From Eutypa lata (taxonomy: Eukaryota; Ascomycota; Sordariomycetes; Xylariales; Diatrypaceae), in the NCBI GenBank assembly GCA_022661535.1, contig JAKULF010000003.1, forward strand, positions 2,666,001 through 2,730,000: 64,000 nucleotides of DNA, read 5' to 3'. This document shows, in pieces, positions 1-11,999 of this stretch. The translations under genes and the position numbers were made by a program. Position 1 is the first letter of the stretch. Each line of letters starts with the position of its first letter. Under the pieces are notes generated by a model. It was not told the origin of the DNA, searched no databases, and saw nothing but the letters and a program-made list of their open reading frames with translations.

Positions 1-3000
1 CCGGCTCTGTGTGTGCACTAACTACGGGGAAAAGGTGGCGTGAGGTGAGGGAGGGTCGATGGATGGGAGGCCCGGAGGGAGGGTAGGGTGTGGTAGGGTG
101 TGTGCGGGTGTGTGTGGGTAGGTAGGTTGGGGGATGGGTGTTTTGGATGGTGATCTGACAAGTTCTCACAACTATATGCATACAAACGTGCATGGTTAGT
201 CACCTCACACCTACGCACTCTTGATTTCGTTGTCTCGGGATGAAGCCAAGATGGGCAGACCAGGGTCATGATGATGAGGTCAAGTACGGTAAGACAAGGC
301 ATGGCAAGATATCGAAGAACAAGGCATGGCATGGCGTGGCAAGGTATGCATATCAAGGTGAGCGGAGCGTATCCTCCCTGCCTACTTATCTCCTCCCCTA
401 CCGCGTACCTATGCGTACCTACATACGCACCTACTGTATCTACGTACGTACGTGCGTACATCATGATGAATAGCATGAACAATGATCAATGATGCGTGCC
501 GACTGACCGGTTGTTCCTACATACGATAGGAAGAGACCATCGCTCGTGAGTGGACCGGCCAGCAAAGCGAAACGAGCATATCATCAGCTTCACTTATTCA
601 CTTGAGTATTCTCTGCACGGGATATTGCATTAGCCTCCGCCACATATGCTAAGTAAGATGGCAGGAAAAAGCAACGCGAATCGCATGGCGCATGCTTGGT
701 CCAGCTGCGCGGGTAGGCCCCGACGACACATGGGAAAATAGCTCGGGCGATAGTCTTGTCTTGGTTCTTACTAGCCCCGTGTGGTATAGTTAGTTCGTTC
801 GTCTTCATCTTCAGCGGCGGCGGCGGCGGCGGCAGTGGCAGCAGCGGCAGCAGTAGTTAAGAAGCATCACCAGAAAAGCAAGCGGCAGGTAAGAGCTGTT
901 TCAGCTACTGTAGCCACCTAGCTACCTAGCTACATATAGTAATTAGCTATGAAGGTAGCTATCTGGTTATGTATTCGTATGTGGGTAGCTGGATAGCTAA
1001 GTAAGTAAGTATGTAAGTATGTATCTATGTAGGTGAGATGTATGCATCATGATGATCGCCGCGCTGTACCGTGTATGCAACAACGTGAGTACGCGTCCCC
1101 ATAGATAAGTAGCAGTAGTTATATGCCGGTAGGAAAGTAAGTAGCCTTGCTCTCTCCCATGTAGGTATGTAGAAGCTCTTGCAGATAGCTCATATGTATG
1201 TCCTTGATGTAATACATAATATATAGCGATGATAGCGGCGGCAGCCCCGGACAGCTTTGTATTGTTGGAGAAAAGCAATCCAATGACAGACGCCCCTTCC
1301 AGGGGTCCCCTTCTTGGTACCACATTGATTGTATCACCGCTCCGCTGCTGCGATCTAACGTAACTAACTAACTATGTAGGTGGCAGCTGGGTGGTACCTA
1401 CATGCCCAGGCTAGATTTATTCTATAATAAGCAACCGTCTTTCTCATATATATATACTGTACCTACAATCCGCATATATCTATCCAATAGACATAACTAC
1501 ACCGCAGCGATGTACAGGGGAGCCCCGAGACACCCACCATTGCATACTGCGAGCGCACGTTATAGGCAATTGATTGTCAGTCTGTGCCCCCTTCTTAGGT
1601 CCCCGCCGAAAGTGGTTCGCCTTTGCAGTTGCCATTGGTATTTTGTAAGTTGTTATTAGTTATTGACAGGTACTGCTTGTAGTTCAATTATCTGATACGT
1701 ATGTATGTAAGTCATGTCACATATGTGGTTATCTCTGTCCCACTGGAGCCCTCTCTGTTTACATATGTAGATATGGCCTGTTTTGGGGGGATCTGCTGTA
1801 ATGCCTACATAGCAGCTGACGATGAAGCTGTGCCTGTGGTGTAACAGGGGGGTCTATGTGAGTATCATACACACGTACGCACATGCACTCACACTCACAC
1901 TCACGCACATAACTACATACGTACATACATGTTCCTGCGATGATCGACAGCATCACCATCACCGTCGTCGCCCAGTACATATGCCTGCACCCACTTTTTT
2001 CGCCCCGAGCATGAGGATACGCAGATGAGAGAGGGATTCAGTAAGCAGGGACTTTCGGTTATCTCCCATTACGCTATACCACTATGCCCACATACCGACC
2101 ATACATTACTACATATCGTACATAACCAGATAGACATATTGCCATCAGCTACCTAGGTACGTGTCATCCTGACGTGGTGCGTACAGCATTCAGAGTAGCA
2201 GCCAGAGACGAGTTAGGTTTAGGCAGAGAGGGAACCAACCAGCCAGCCAGCCAGCCACCTACCACCGTCTATCAGACTTAAGGTAGCATGTTTGGCCGGC
2301 CCCACGGTCTCAGCAAGATAGTCATGAACTTACATGGCTGGCAAGCCGAACTGGAAGCCAGAAAGAGGCACAGCTACCGTGGTTCGTGCCGAGTTCGACG
2401 CGTGCCGATGCGATTAGTAAGTCATACAAGGAGCTAGAGGTACATACGCACATACATAGCTACATAGGCAGGGCTGGGAGGCAGCGAGCTAAACTAGACA
2501 GGTACAGCATCATGCAATGTCGTTGGGAGGGGACGACTTGGCGGGCTTAACCAAAAGAGAGAGCTCGGGGTGAGTGAGTGGGTAGGTGAGCGCCATGGGT
2601 AGGTAGGTAGATAGAAAGAGGACCGAATACCGAGCGGCTAGATAGACTAACTACATAGTTACCAAAGGTTACCTATGTATGTAGTAGTAGATAAGGATGC
2701 TATTTTCACTGTTTCAAACCATGGATCGCATTCGCTCCTCCAAACCCAACAAGGTGGTACAAACAATATGACTAACTCCATACATACGTACCTCGAACTG
2801 AAAGGCAAAAATGAAATAACTAGCGGGAAAGAGGCTATCGCGCTAGGAGCGGCAAACGGGACCCAGAATCTCGTTTTTCGCGACCCTGACCCCGGGCGAC
2901 GATGGATGAACGACATGGGTATACATGGGGCCCTGCCCTGTCCTCTGGGGCGGTGGGTATTACCTTTTGGACATGGGGCAAGGCGCAAGGCCAGGCAAGG

Positions 3001-3412
3001 TGTCCCCCATCGGCACCGGCGCCCTCACGAACAGGGTACAATTCCTGCCTGTATCCTCGGTATCGTTTGTATGGGTACACATATGTATGGGATTGCATCT
3101 CAATATTGAAGTTACAAGGTGTAGACTAACTACCTATGTACGATAGTTACAAGGGAACGGGGAATCTTACATACTACGTACATACCTACATACTTGTGTG
3201 CCTGGAATGAGCGCGATACGCGAGCGAGCGAAGGAACTACTCTAGCTCGCTACATATGTAGGTACGAGACGAACCGCACATACACATATGTATATAAGTT
3301 GTATATAAGTAACTAGGATTTATAACAAGAAAAGTATGTATCTAGATGATAGATTCCTTGTTTGAAGCTGCAAGGTGAAAAAAATGATACTACGTTATAC
3401 GTTAGGTAAGTA

Positions 3413-3441
3413 ATGACTACCTAGGTAGGTATGTAGGTATT
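3413..3441. repeat. TACCTAGGTA-type palindromic word cluster
   Basis: A short run alternating CTACC, TAGGTAGG and TATGTAGG contains the palindrome ACCTAGGT, so it can fold into a small hairpin. Related words recur in nearly every intergenic spacer of the window (11.88-12.0, 22.49-22.57, 36.05-36.76, 49.25-49.31, 55.15-55.48 and 58.16-58.21 kb) and are almost absent from exons. Confidence 0.55.
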
Positions 3442-4622
3442 GCATCTACATGTGGTTATGCGCTATCTCATCGCGGGGTAAGAACAGGTAAGTAACAACA
3501 TTGTATCATGTAGTTATCTGACCCTTTGCCCTATCTCTCTCACATCCTTTACCGTCCCCTCACCGGCGGTCACCACCCTCTCTCCTCGTCATCTCACCTT
3601 GATGGCCTGAACAAACGGCCAGGGGGGGAGGGGAGGGGATAGCTTACATACTTCTTACCCAGCCTACCTAAGCGGAGGATGACAGTCTAGTCCATGCGCA
3701 GCAGCAGTAGCAGCAGCAGCAATAGTGAATAGCGGTAACGCGGGGCACTTTTTTGGCACTTTTATTTGTAGGTAGCGGTCTTCGCGCTCTCATCATGCAA
3801 AGTCAACCGAGAAGGGAATGGAACACTCACTCACTCATCGAGGCAAACGGAGCAAGTTCATGCTTAGGTATGTATGTAAGAACATTTCCCTCCCTTGCCA
3901 CATGCAAATCCGTGTATACAGAAAGCTAGCGGTCTTTCGGCTCTTGGTGCTTGCTTGCTTGCTTGCTTTGTTCGGTCCTGGTTTGGATCCGCCCCGGGCT
4001 GGGGTGTTAAGGTTAATAGTCAGTTTTTGGGGCCGTTCGCCAGCCGGGACCAGGTTAAACTTGCATACCTACGTACTTATCTATCTACTTACTCACCTAG
4101 TACAGTCAGTACCTTAGGTAGATGTAAATATGTATGTATGTATCTGGGCCATCTATATATGTAGGTAGCTTATGCGGTGCCCCAACCAAAAGAAAGCCAA
4201 GCATTGACGATCCCGTCATCCCTTAGTTATATCAAGCATGTAGGTAGTATGTAGGTATGTACATATCTTGACTACCTATGTACCGCACTGCACCGCTCTT
4301 GGCAAGGAACCCCGACGTCAGCGCAGCGGGGCGGAGGAGGGAGGAGGAGGGAGGAGGAACTACGACGACCCAAACGGAGCCAGCCGAACCGCCCTCAGAT
4401 CCGTCTTTTCTGGTTTGATGGAGCTCGCATACATATGTACATACATACGTACTTACACATACCCCAGATAGAATGAAATTGTTGCTACTAACTATTGCCT
4501 ACGTGATTACATCCTTACTTATACATAGTCCTATATTGATGGAGAATAAGCATGAATCAGATAGCCTAGGAACATGCATATCGCATGATTGTTGATGATA
4601 ACATAATCGATAATGTGGGCGC

Positions 4623-4642
4623 GTGGTGGTGGTGGTGGTGGT
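4623..4642. repeat. TGG trinucleotide microsatellite
   Basis: Seven or so consecutive TGG units lie in non-coding spacer. Nothing suggests they are translated. Confidence 0.8.
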
Positions 4643-5363
4643 CCTCATCACCTAGGTCAAGGCTATGTAAGTATGCATCCATATAAACTACAACCTGGCT
4701 ACGCCGTGCATACATACTTAGTATGCCGGTTGATTCATCTTTGCTGTCATATATCATAAAAAAATGACCCCCGTGGTTCTGCCACCACACCACTAGACCG
4801 AATCTGAGCATATAATAACTAGACCTTGGTTATAGCGGTGTACAGCTCTGATAGGGTATGATGAGATAACACATCATCCCACTAGCATTATCTCCTAAAT
4901 TGCTATAGTTCCCCAGGTCAGCCGTCCAACTCCAGAGAACCGACGGTGCCGAACAGACGCCCAACTTGAAAGGGTATAGCAAATATGCAAATATGCAAAT
5001 ATGATATCGTACATCGTAAAGGCGCATCGTGAAACACAAATAAATCGACACGGAAGATCACTGTGGATCCCTGATCCTAGCGATCCATCCGGAGCAAGTG
5101 GGGAGGACCTTTTAACTTATTGACCCCAATGGGAGCGGACCCAAACTTCAGACTCAACCCTTTCGAGGTGATCCCCCCGTGCACCTGGTGAAGTATCGCC
5201 ATCCAGCTGACCATCTTCGCCTAGATAAGATTCATGGAGCCAACTCGCTCACAGATGTGGCGTGATAAGAAAATCGGCAAGGGCCGCGTAACCATCGCGG
5301 GCTTCATATAACCATCAGTAGACAATTAAGTTAGTCGAGCCCTAGTAATTCGGCTGCAGGAAC

Positions 5364-7348
5364 TTAATACAGCGACTGGAAGACGCTGTTGATAGATGAT
5401 TTATCATATTTGACGTATTTGCCCTTGCCCTTGTCGACTTCGTGATATCGATCCCAGAAGCGGTTGTAGAGGGGCTCGAGCATCTGCTGCATATCCTTGG
5501 CGAACATCTGCCGGACTTCCCGCTCCATGCTGTACGTTTTGTGTCTCGCAACAAGCTCGTCGAAGCTTGTGTTGAAGACCTGGAACTTCTGCTTGATGCT
5601 TTCCTTGTCCTTGCTATTGAGTCCCTTCACAATGGAGGCGGACTCGGATGACCCGGATGGCGGCCGTTGCGCTCGGCTTGTATGGATCACGTCAAACAAG
5701 TGAATCGAGATTTCTTTACAACTTTCCGAGTAGAACGATTTCGCCTTCTTACGCCAACCCTCCAACCCACTAAGCCTACCCTCCAGAAGGGACTTGAGGT
5801 CGGAGTCCCGAATCATGCGTTCGATGATGGTGACGCAGTTTGCAATGAAGACGCCGAGAACCGACTTGCCCTTTAGGAGCATTCTTGCCTTTTGGTCGAG
5901 CGACGTCATCAACGTGTCTATGGTGTCGGTACAGTAGTGCGCGAAGATCTCCTTTCCATCCGCGCCAATGTCGAACGACGCTAGGCTAGGGATTGTATCC
6001 GTGTTGCTGCTAGAGCTCGCTCCCGACTTCCACCCGCCGTCACCAAGAGAAATCATTATGTTCGAGATGGGGCGGAGAAAGTCGATCATGGTCTGCAAGC
6101 GTTTCATGGTCTCTGAGACTATGGGCATAGGGGCACCATCCGATGGCAAAGCCTGGATACTTGAGACTCTGCGTTGCGTATCGTCCAAGAGCTCGCGCAG
6201 CGAGGATTTAGCCGTCTCACGTACGGGTTTCAATGCAGCCCATAGCGTAGCCTTTAGCTCACCCGTTCGCGCTTCTAGATTGCTCGATAGACTAGACATG
6301 ATTTCTGTTATCTCGTAGGCAAGGTTGCAGTCGGTACTTAGGTGAGCCTTGATATGATTGTTGAGCTCTCGAATGGTTCGGGTCATCTCGGATAACGGAG
6401 CTTGACAGGTGGTCTGGAAGACTGGTCCCCAATCTTGGCGCAGGAAGATGCTGCAGATATTCTCGTGTTCGGCCAGGAAAATGCCCTCCATAGCCCGTGC
6501 ATACATGCCGATACCATTCGTCCCTGCCCGATATATGGCATCGGGGCTCTTCTTCTTAGCCGTATTGACACTGGCATAGGCCAAGTTTACCAGCGTCTGC
6601 GATAAATAAGGACCACGAACTTCGGCATAGATCTTGACAAGGGGGCTCTCCGAAGAAGATTTACCCGATACATAAGAGTTCATCAACGCTAACTGACTGA
6701 TGTTGTTTGGCGATATGAGAGGAAAGGGAATGTTCTTCGTGATGAAATTCAGGGGCTCGACAGACCGCGGCGTCTCGGCCCGAAGCATCTTATCAAATGA
6801 GTTTTCTAGCTGTGTGTTTCCGAGGACAATCAAACGCTGCAGGTCGGTTATAGTTTGTTGATTCGCGCGTAAGTTCGAGGCCTTCATGTCTCCTAGTGCT
6901 TTGTTCAGGCGCTTTATCGAGTTCAAGTAGTTGGACAAGCCGGCCTTCTCGGGTCCTTGACGTATTATGGCTTCTTCATCGTTCTTCGAATCGGCTGGTT
7001 GGCGGAGTCGTTCTATGGCCCCGAGAACCGAATCGATATCTATGTAACACGGAGGTTATTAGTAACAATATCTATAGGTTTCCAATAGCGCGATGCAAGG
7101 TGAAGTGAGGCCAAAGAAAGCCAGCAGTACTCACTATTCCCTAAGACTTGTAGCCTCTTGGTCTCCCCATTAAGAGGACCAGAGACATCCCGTACACTCT
7201 TTCCAGTGGCCTCCAATCTCCCAAGGCACGCCTGTATCTTCTTGTTTAACTGTATTGTCTTCTCTAGTCGCGAATTAAGAACGTCAACTTCCGCGCGAGT
7301 CTCTTCATCGGCGGCATGGCGCGTGCCACCAGTCAGGCCAACGGCCAT
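5364..7348 (-). CDS. EXO70: Exocyst complex subunit EXO70
   Basis: EXO70 is an exocyst subunit that tethers secretory vesicles to the plasma membrane at growing tips, through Rho-type GTPases and phosphoinositides. Two exons fit: 7348-7135 and 7039-5364, with a 95-bp intron (GTGAGT donor, ACTAAT branch region, ATAG acceptor). They join in frame to give 629 residues, the usual length for fungal EXO70. The N-terminal third is predicted coiled coil. The long helical C-terminal part follows, ending in the basic segment KGKGKYVKYDKSSINSVF, where this family carries its membrane-binding surface. The ATG at 7348 is the first in the conserved helical N-terminus. Family membership is recognised from the overall pattern; interaction partners are inferred. 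Confidence 0.9.
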
Positions 7349-8396
7349 GATGTCTACTAGTGTATGTTGTTAACAGGACTCGGGGATGGCGACTATGATA
7401 GCGGGTGAATTAGTATGTCGTAGAAAAAAGGAAGAAGAGTCAGAAGTGATGGACCTTCCTGACGCTGGTGAGGTTTCGGGTTACGTATGAAGTATGGAGA
7501 CAATACGCTATGTACCCAACCATTGTTAGTGTGCTGTATTGTAGGCGCATGCAAGCACTAACTACATATGTAGCTCTAACTACATAGTATGTAAGTAAGC
7601 ATGCAACTATGATCTGGGGAAATGTGGCTGAGCTTTTTACTCCTATTGTCTGGTTGAGGCTGGGTTCATGCTTAGGTAAGTAAGATTCGGGAGATTGTGG
7701 GTCCTTTCGGCTATTTCCGCTTAGGAATACCCGCTTTAACGAAAGGAAAGTACCGGACCGGGTCCCCTATCATCCCCAACAAGTCGGGTGTTCCGCTATC
7801 AGCCTACCCGACTTATTGCTACATATTCCAGGGTTGTGTGATATCAGGCAATGCGAATTAAAAGGTCAGTTAACCCGATTTCCAAGCCAAGAGTCGACGT
7901 ATCATTCGATATCTAGACAAGGGTATATATGATACCTCGAGCTAGGTAGTTATTTGACAATGAATTCGTCCATGTGCAGATACGTCTGAAGAGGTCATGT
8001 TCTGGTTGGATGGTGGTGTTATGCAGTTGGTTGTTTCTTGGTTGTCATGCATATGAGGAGAATCCGTGCTTACGCTTTGATGCTCTTATAACTACTCCTG
8101 ATGTTGTACGAGCTAAAAATCCTTTCAAGAAAAGAAAGAAACCAGAGAATCCATCTGTTATGTTTAGCTTAGACCATCTCGTATTCATCTAGCTATAATT
8201 GCTTCTCTATTGATACTTCCTTACACATGCATATATACATTTTATAGATCTTCATGAAACCAATCCGGCTTCGTCGAGTATAAAAAGAAGCCCTCTCCCC
8301 TTGTTTGTGACAAACGTCCTGTATCGCTTTAAGACTACCTGGGACACATGGTACACATCCATTAAGTGGCACTGAAGACTTGCTCAGTAATTGAAG
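7349..8396. other. Spacer upstream of EXO70
   Basis: This holds the EXO70 promoter side and unassigned sequence. A 72-codon plus-strand frame at 7974-8192 begins with a basic/hydrophobic stretch resembling a signal peptide (WMVVLCSWLFLGCHA) followed by a lysine-rich tail. Nothing else supports it as a gene. TACATA words recur near 7560-7600. Confidence 0.45.
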
Positions 8397-8690
8397 CTAA
8401 TGACTATATCTAGGCCCAACTTTTGGAACTTTACTTCGAGCTCGGTGGCATTTTAGCAATGAAAGCGGCATTGATTCCACCTTCTTGCCGTTGACAATAG
8501 GGGTTACATAAAGAGATGTGGTCAGCATTCCTATATCGAATGCAGTATAAGATGTTCTCGGGGCAAGTCTTGGACCACCCAAAACACCCATCGTATTACC
8601 ATTATACGAGCCGCAATTAGAGATAAGGATATCCTCCCTCTGAGCTACCCATTCGAAGAGAAGCATTGGAGCTATGATAAAACTATTCAT
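8397..8690 (-). CDS. Small uncharacterised ORF directly after the aminotransferase
   Basis: This is a 97-residue open frame whose ATG overlaps the stop codon of the aminotransferase (TAATG arrangement). I do not recognise the protein. The middle has well-behaved composition (GGPRLAPRTSYTAFDIG, then VTPIVNGKK) and looks more protein-like than the random frames nearby. It could be a real small gene, a decayed fragment of a once longer gene, or simply 3' UTR. Fungal genes are rarely translated as operons, so independent translation from the overlapping ATG is unlikely without its own promoter. Confidence 0.25.
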   Translation of the reverse strand: MNSFIIAPMLLFEWVAQREDILISNCGSYNGNTMGVLGGPRLAPRTSYTAFDIGMLTTSLYVTPIVNGKKVESMPLSLLKCHRARSKVPKVGPRYSH

Positions 8691-10331
8691 TATTTCGACG
8701 ACGCGAAGTAATCGTTGATCAGCCGGTGAACACGACTCGCAATGTCTTCAATCTCGGCTGCCGTCGTATTGTAGGCTGGCGAAATGATTATATGATCGCC
8801 GTTGATACCATCAACCGTTCCCGCGGAAGGGTAGACAGCGATGCAGTAAGGCTCCCTCAAGCCGAATTCTGCTACGCCGAGGGCCACACCAGCAGAGGAG
8901 GGGAAAGGCCGTTTAGTCGGTTTATCCGCGACAAATTCGATGCCCCAGAAGAGACCGCGACCGCGGATGTTGCCGACGTTGGGGTGCTCAGACAGGAGCT
9001 CATGAAGCCTTGTCGAGAGCAGAGAACCCATGCTGGCCACGTTTTGCACGAGGTTCTCTTTCCCGATGATTTTGTGCACCTCGAGTGCCGCCGCGCAGGC
9101 TACCGGGTGGCCCTGGTATGTGTGCCCGTGTACGAAGGCGCTTTTACCGGGTCAAGTCTGTCAGTTGTTGGAGGAAGCAAAGGGTATATACCGGATCTTC
9201 GCTCACCCACTGCCTTTCATGAACACGTCGACAACTCGCTTGTTAAGAAGGAGTCCCGCAATCGGTTGATACCCCCCTCCCAAGCACTTGCCGATCGTCT
9301 GGATGTCGGGAACGATGCCCTCTTGCTCCCAGGCATGCATGGTACCCGTCCGGCCAATTCCGCACATCTACAATAGTCGGGTAAGCTTGAACTAATATAG
9401 TTGTCCCCGTTGATGAGTATTCAACTTTCAAGACCAAGGGTGGGGTGTACTGAGACCTCGTATACTCACCACCTCGTCTAGTATTAGCAAGGCACCATAT
9501 TTATCACAGACAGCTCGCATAGCCTGGAAGTACCCAGCAACAGCGGGAACACATCCAAGTGCCTGATAGTGTTAGCTCAGACCGTGTGGAGCTATCACAT
9601 GTTTAGAAACCACTCACGGCTCCCACAACGGGCTCTGCTACAAACGCACACACGGTTTCGGGGCCCAGCCTTTGGAACTCCTTGTCCAATTCATCTGCTA
9701 GCCGCGACACGTATTCTTCATCCGACTCATCGGGTCTTTGGTGTCGATAAGGGAAGCAAGGCGATACTTTCGATATGTTATCGAGCAGCATCGGCTCGAA
9801 CTTTGCTCTGCGGCCGGCGTGGCCTCCCATGGAGAGAGAGCCGAGGGTGGTCCCGTGATAGGATTGATCCCGTGCGATGAAGCGTGTTCGGCCTGGTTCT
9901 GGTGGGTCTTTCTCGAGGAACATCTGTCTCGCCAGCTTCATGGCTGCTTCCATCGCTTCGGAACCTTGGGGGCCATTTAGTTGCGAACGATAAAGAGGCC
10001 GTGCGGACAGCTGTCACTGACCTGAATTTACGATGTATGCACGACTCATCTGGCCATCAGTTGAGTTGACCAACTCCCGACAGAGTTCTTCGCATGCATC
10101 CGTCGTGTAAAAGGTTGTCGTGGCATACTCGACTTTGTTCAGCTGAGCTACTATGGCTTGTCGAACCCTGCTATCGCCATGCCCAATACAGGAGACCGCC
10201 GCTCCCCCAGAGGCGTCGAGTATTCTACGGTTGTCACTCAGGATCAGATAGCTTCCCTCACCCCCAACCACGCGAGGAAATTCCTCGTGGAGATTCCGAT
10301 GAAGAACGGCCGAGGAGTTTGGGCTAGACAT
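8690..10331 (-). CDS. Class-III PLP-dependent aminotransferase
   Basis: This is a fold-type I, class-III (omega/GABA-type) aminotransferase. Five exons join in frame: 10331-10022, 9964-9618, 9562-9470, 9367-9207 and 9140-8690, for 453 residues, a normal length. Family landmarks are the LDASGGAAVSCIGHG start, NSGSEAMEAAMKLAR, the SYHG cofactor segment, LILDEV (Asp248, pyridine nitrogen), the PLP lysine in TIGKCLGGGY (Lys277) and HGHTYQGHPVACAAALEV. Catalytic residues are intact, so it should be active, but the amine substrate cannot be read from sequence. The start at 10331 begins the conserved SSPNSSAVLHR segment. An in-frame ATG at 10394 would add 21 residues including a glutamine run. The last intron uses an AAAAG acceptor, chosen because other choices break the frame. 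Confidence 0.88.
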
Positions 10332-10343
10332 CTTTTGCGCCGA

Positions 10344-10364
10344 CTGCTGCTGCTGCTGCTGCTG
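10344..10364. repeat. TGC/GCA trinucleotide tract (polyGln if translated)
   Basis: On the minus strand this tract reads as CAG/CAA codons between two candidate start codons (10394 and 10331) of the aminotransferase. It encodes a short glutamine run only if the upstream ATG is used. Confidence 0.7.
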
Positions 10365-11379
10365 TCGTTGTTCTTGAAGGAGGAGATTCCCCATTGACGC
10401 AACAGAACTATGGTCTGTCACAACTGATTCGGATAATGAGGTAAGTTTAAGGTTGTCGGTGAAGGGCCGTTTGGTCGGATATTTACGGCTCACAAGGCTA
10501 TCAGGCGCTAGTTCGTTAGCAACAAACACGCAACTATCCGGAACTAACGTCTCTATACAAAAGGTGGGTTCCGTATCGGATTCAAGTCTATTCAGACGAC
10601 TAAAAAAGCCTATGAAGAAAAGAAAAAACCTAAAAACTTCAGTGTTATATACATACATACTCGGTTGACAACCCTTTGACACCGCCGGAGCAGGGGCATG
10701 TCAAGGACCATCCTATAATCGGCCGCAGGGATCAGGTAATCCCCCCGATCCACAAGCTTATGGTATCACGAGCTGTTAACTAGCTTAGGTGGGGGGGGAG
10801 GGATTCAATGTTGCTTTCCGGATCCAATCCCTATAAGACCTCGGAGCAAGGGACGCGGGCTCGTTGGATACAGAGTTGTCGCTTCGTCATAGACGTACGC
10901 AGACGAAACCGGCGTTGATTCGGGCACAAATCTCGGCTTTCCCACTTACAGTCTCCCCCCATGTCGGGCTCGCAGTTATTGGGCGGATCCACCACGCCCG
11001 ACGCTGTGCTAACTTAGCTGAAGCTACTTGCCTACTACATACCTACATACTGTCGTGTCACAAAAGTCCACGCTCGATAACCACGAATAAGAAATTTACA
11101 GGACCAGCTTCGACCTAACACTGGTTAAGGTATTCACGTGCAATAAGTGTTCATTCCAGTCCCTCCGCGCCATGGTGTATCCGCTGGCCCTTGCGGGAAA
11201 CCGTCCAAGTACTACAATACACTAGAGTGGAGATTAGCCAAAACACAGGTAGTTGCTGTATGTGAGTAATGCCAAAACTTGCTTGACGGTATGAATAACA
11301 CATAAAGCGAGGGAATCTATGATTTATCATTAAATATCTACCCAGAATAAGCCATCGACTTAACAAATATCCATTTATA

Positions 11380-11900
11380 AGGTTAAGATTTATAACAGCT
11401 TATTATATTGAAGTATCTGGACATTCACGCATACACCGGCGGGTAAGACGGTTACTTTGTATTTATTTAAAGACGGGCAGAAGACGGGATAGCTAGCTCT
11501 CGGCATGCCGACTGGGTTGGTGTCTTCCCTTCCCGAAGTCTGCTTTATTCTAGATATAGTCTAGTTTCGTCTACTTGAGTCGGCTAAGAATCTCATCTAA
11601 TCGGCATCCAGGGTTCATCTGGTCATCGGGTTCTCCAGCGGGGCCGCGCTAACTCGCTAGCTACATTTATAAATGGAGATCAAAGTAAGGTAAGTATCGT
11701 ATATTCCAAGGTCATTTCCCTGTTATTCTTAAGAAATATACATACTTTATATTATACTTGCATCTAAAGTTTAATATTAAGAGGAGCTATATTTATTATA
11801 ATAGTGAATAAATAATTATTCAACAGCTTAATTAAACAAGTAGAAAGATTAAGCTGTTATACTAGTAGGCATCTATAGGTAGGTACGAATATATAGCTAA
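11380..11900. other. AT-rich island
   Basis: The base composition is visibly more AT-rich than the flanks, with TA-dinucleotide enrichment. I see no coding frame, terminal repeat or target-site duplication. A RIP-decayed repeat is one explanation among others. Confidence 0.4.
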
Positions 11901-11974
11901 CTACCTACCTAAGTAAGTATGTATAATTTTCTGAAAGAAGGGATAACCATATGCACGTATATACCTGCATGTAT

Positions 11975-11999
11975 GTAGGTAGGTAGGTAGGTAGGTAGG
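11975..11999. repeat. GGTA/GTAG tetranucleotide microsatellite
   Basis: About six tandem GTAG units follow an ATGTATGTA run. It belongs to the same word family that fills other spacers. Confidence 0.8.

Larger units (their letters stand above)
1..5363. other. Gene-free spacer rich in short TACATA/TAGGTA words
   Basis: I find no convincing gene here. Open frames up to about 150 codons exist but overlap one another on both strands, are built from low-complexity words (Thr-Tyr-Val, His-Pro) and show no family motif. The stretch has many TACATA, GTAGGTA and CTACCTA words, for example around 3413-3441 and 4060-4165. It also has microsatellites: GGC/GCA near 814-853, GCA near 3698-3722, GGA near 4333-4360 and TGG near 4623-4642. 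No telomeric TTAGGG array and no transposon reading frame is visible. Confidence 0.6.

Noticed and set aside
18..482. 154-codon minus-strand frame at the left edge
   Set aside because: His/Pro/Thr low-complexity composition from tandem CACACC-like sequence, overlapped by plus-strand frames, and no family motif.
2675..3109. 144-codon plus-strand frame with opposed 109-codon frame
   Set aside because: Several frames overlap on both strands, there is no recognisable domain, and TACATA words flank it. Most likely chance openness.
1..5000. Subtelomeric or telomeric end at the left edge
   Set aside because: No TTAGGG array and no telomere-linked helicase or other subtelomeric gene; low-complexity spacer alone is not evidence.
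8109..10651. Similarity between 8109-8160 and 10600-10651 (A/G-rich AAGAAAAGAAA segments)
   Set aside because: Both are simple purine-rich stretches; the match does not extend into unique sequence.
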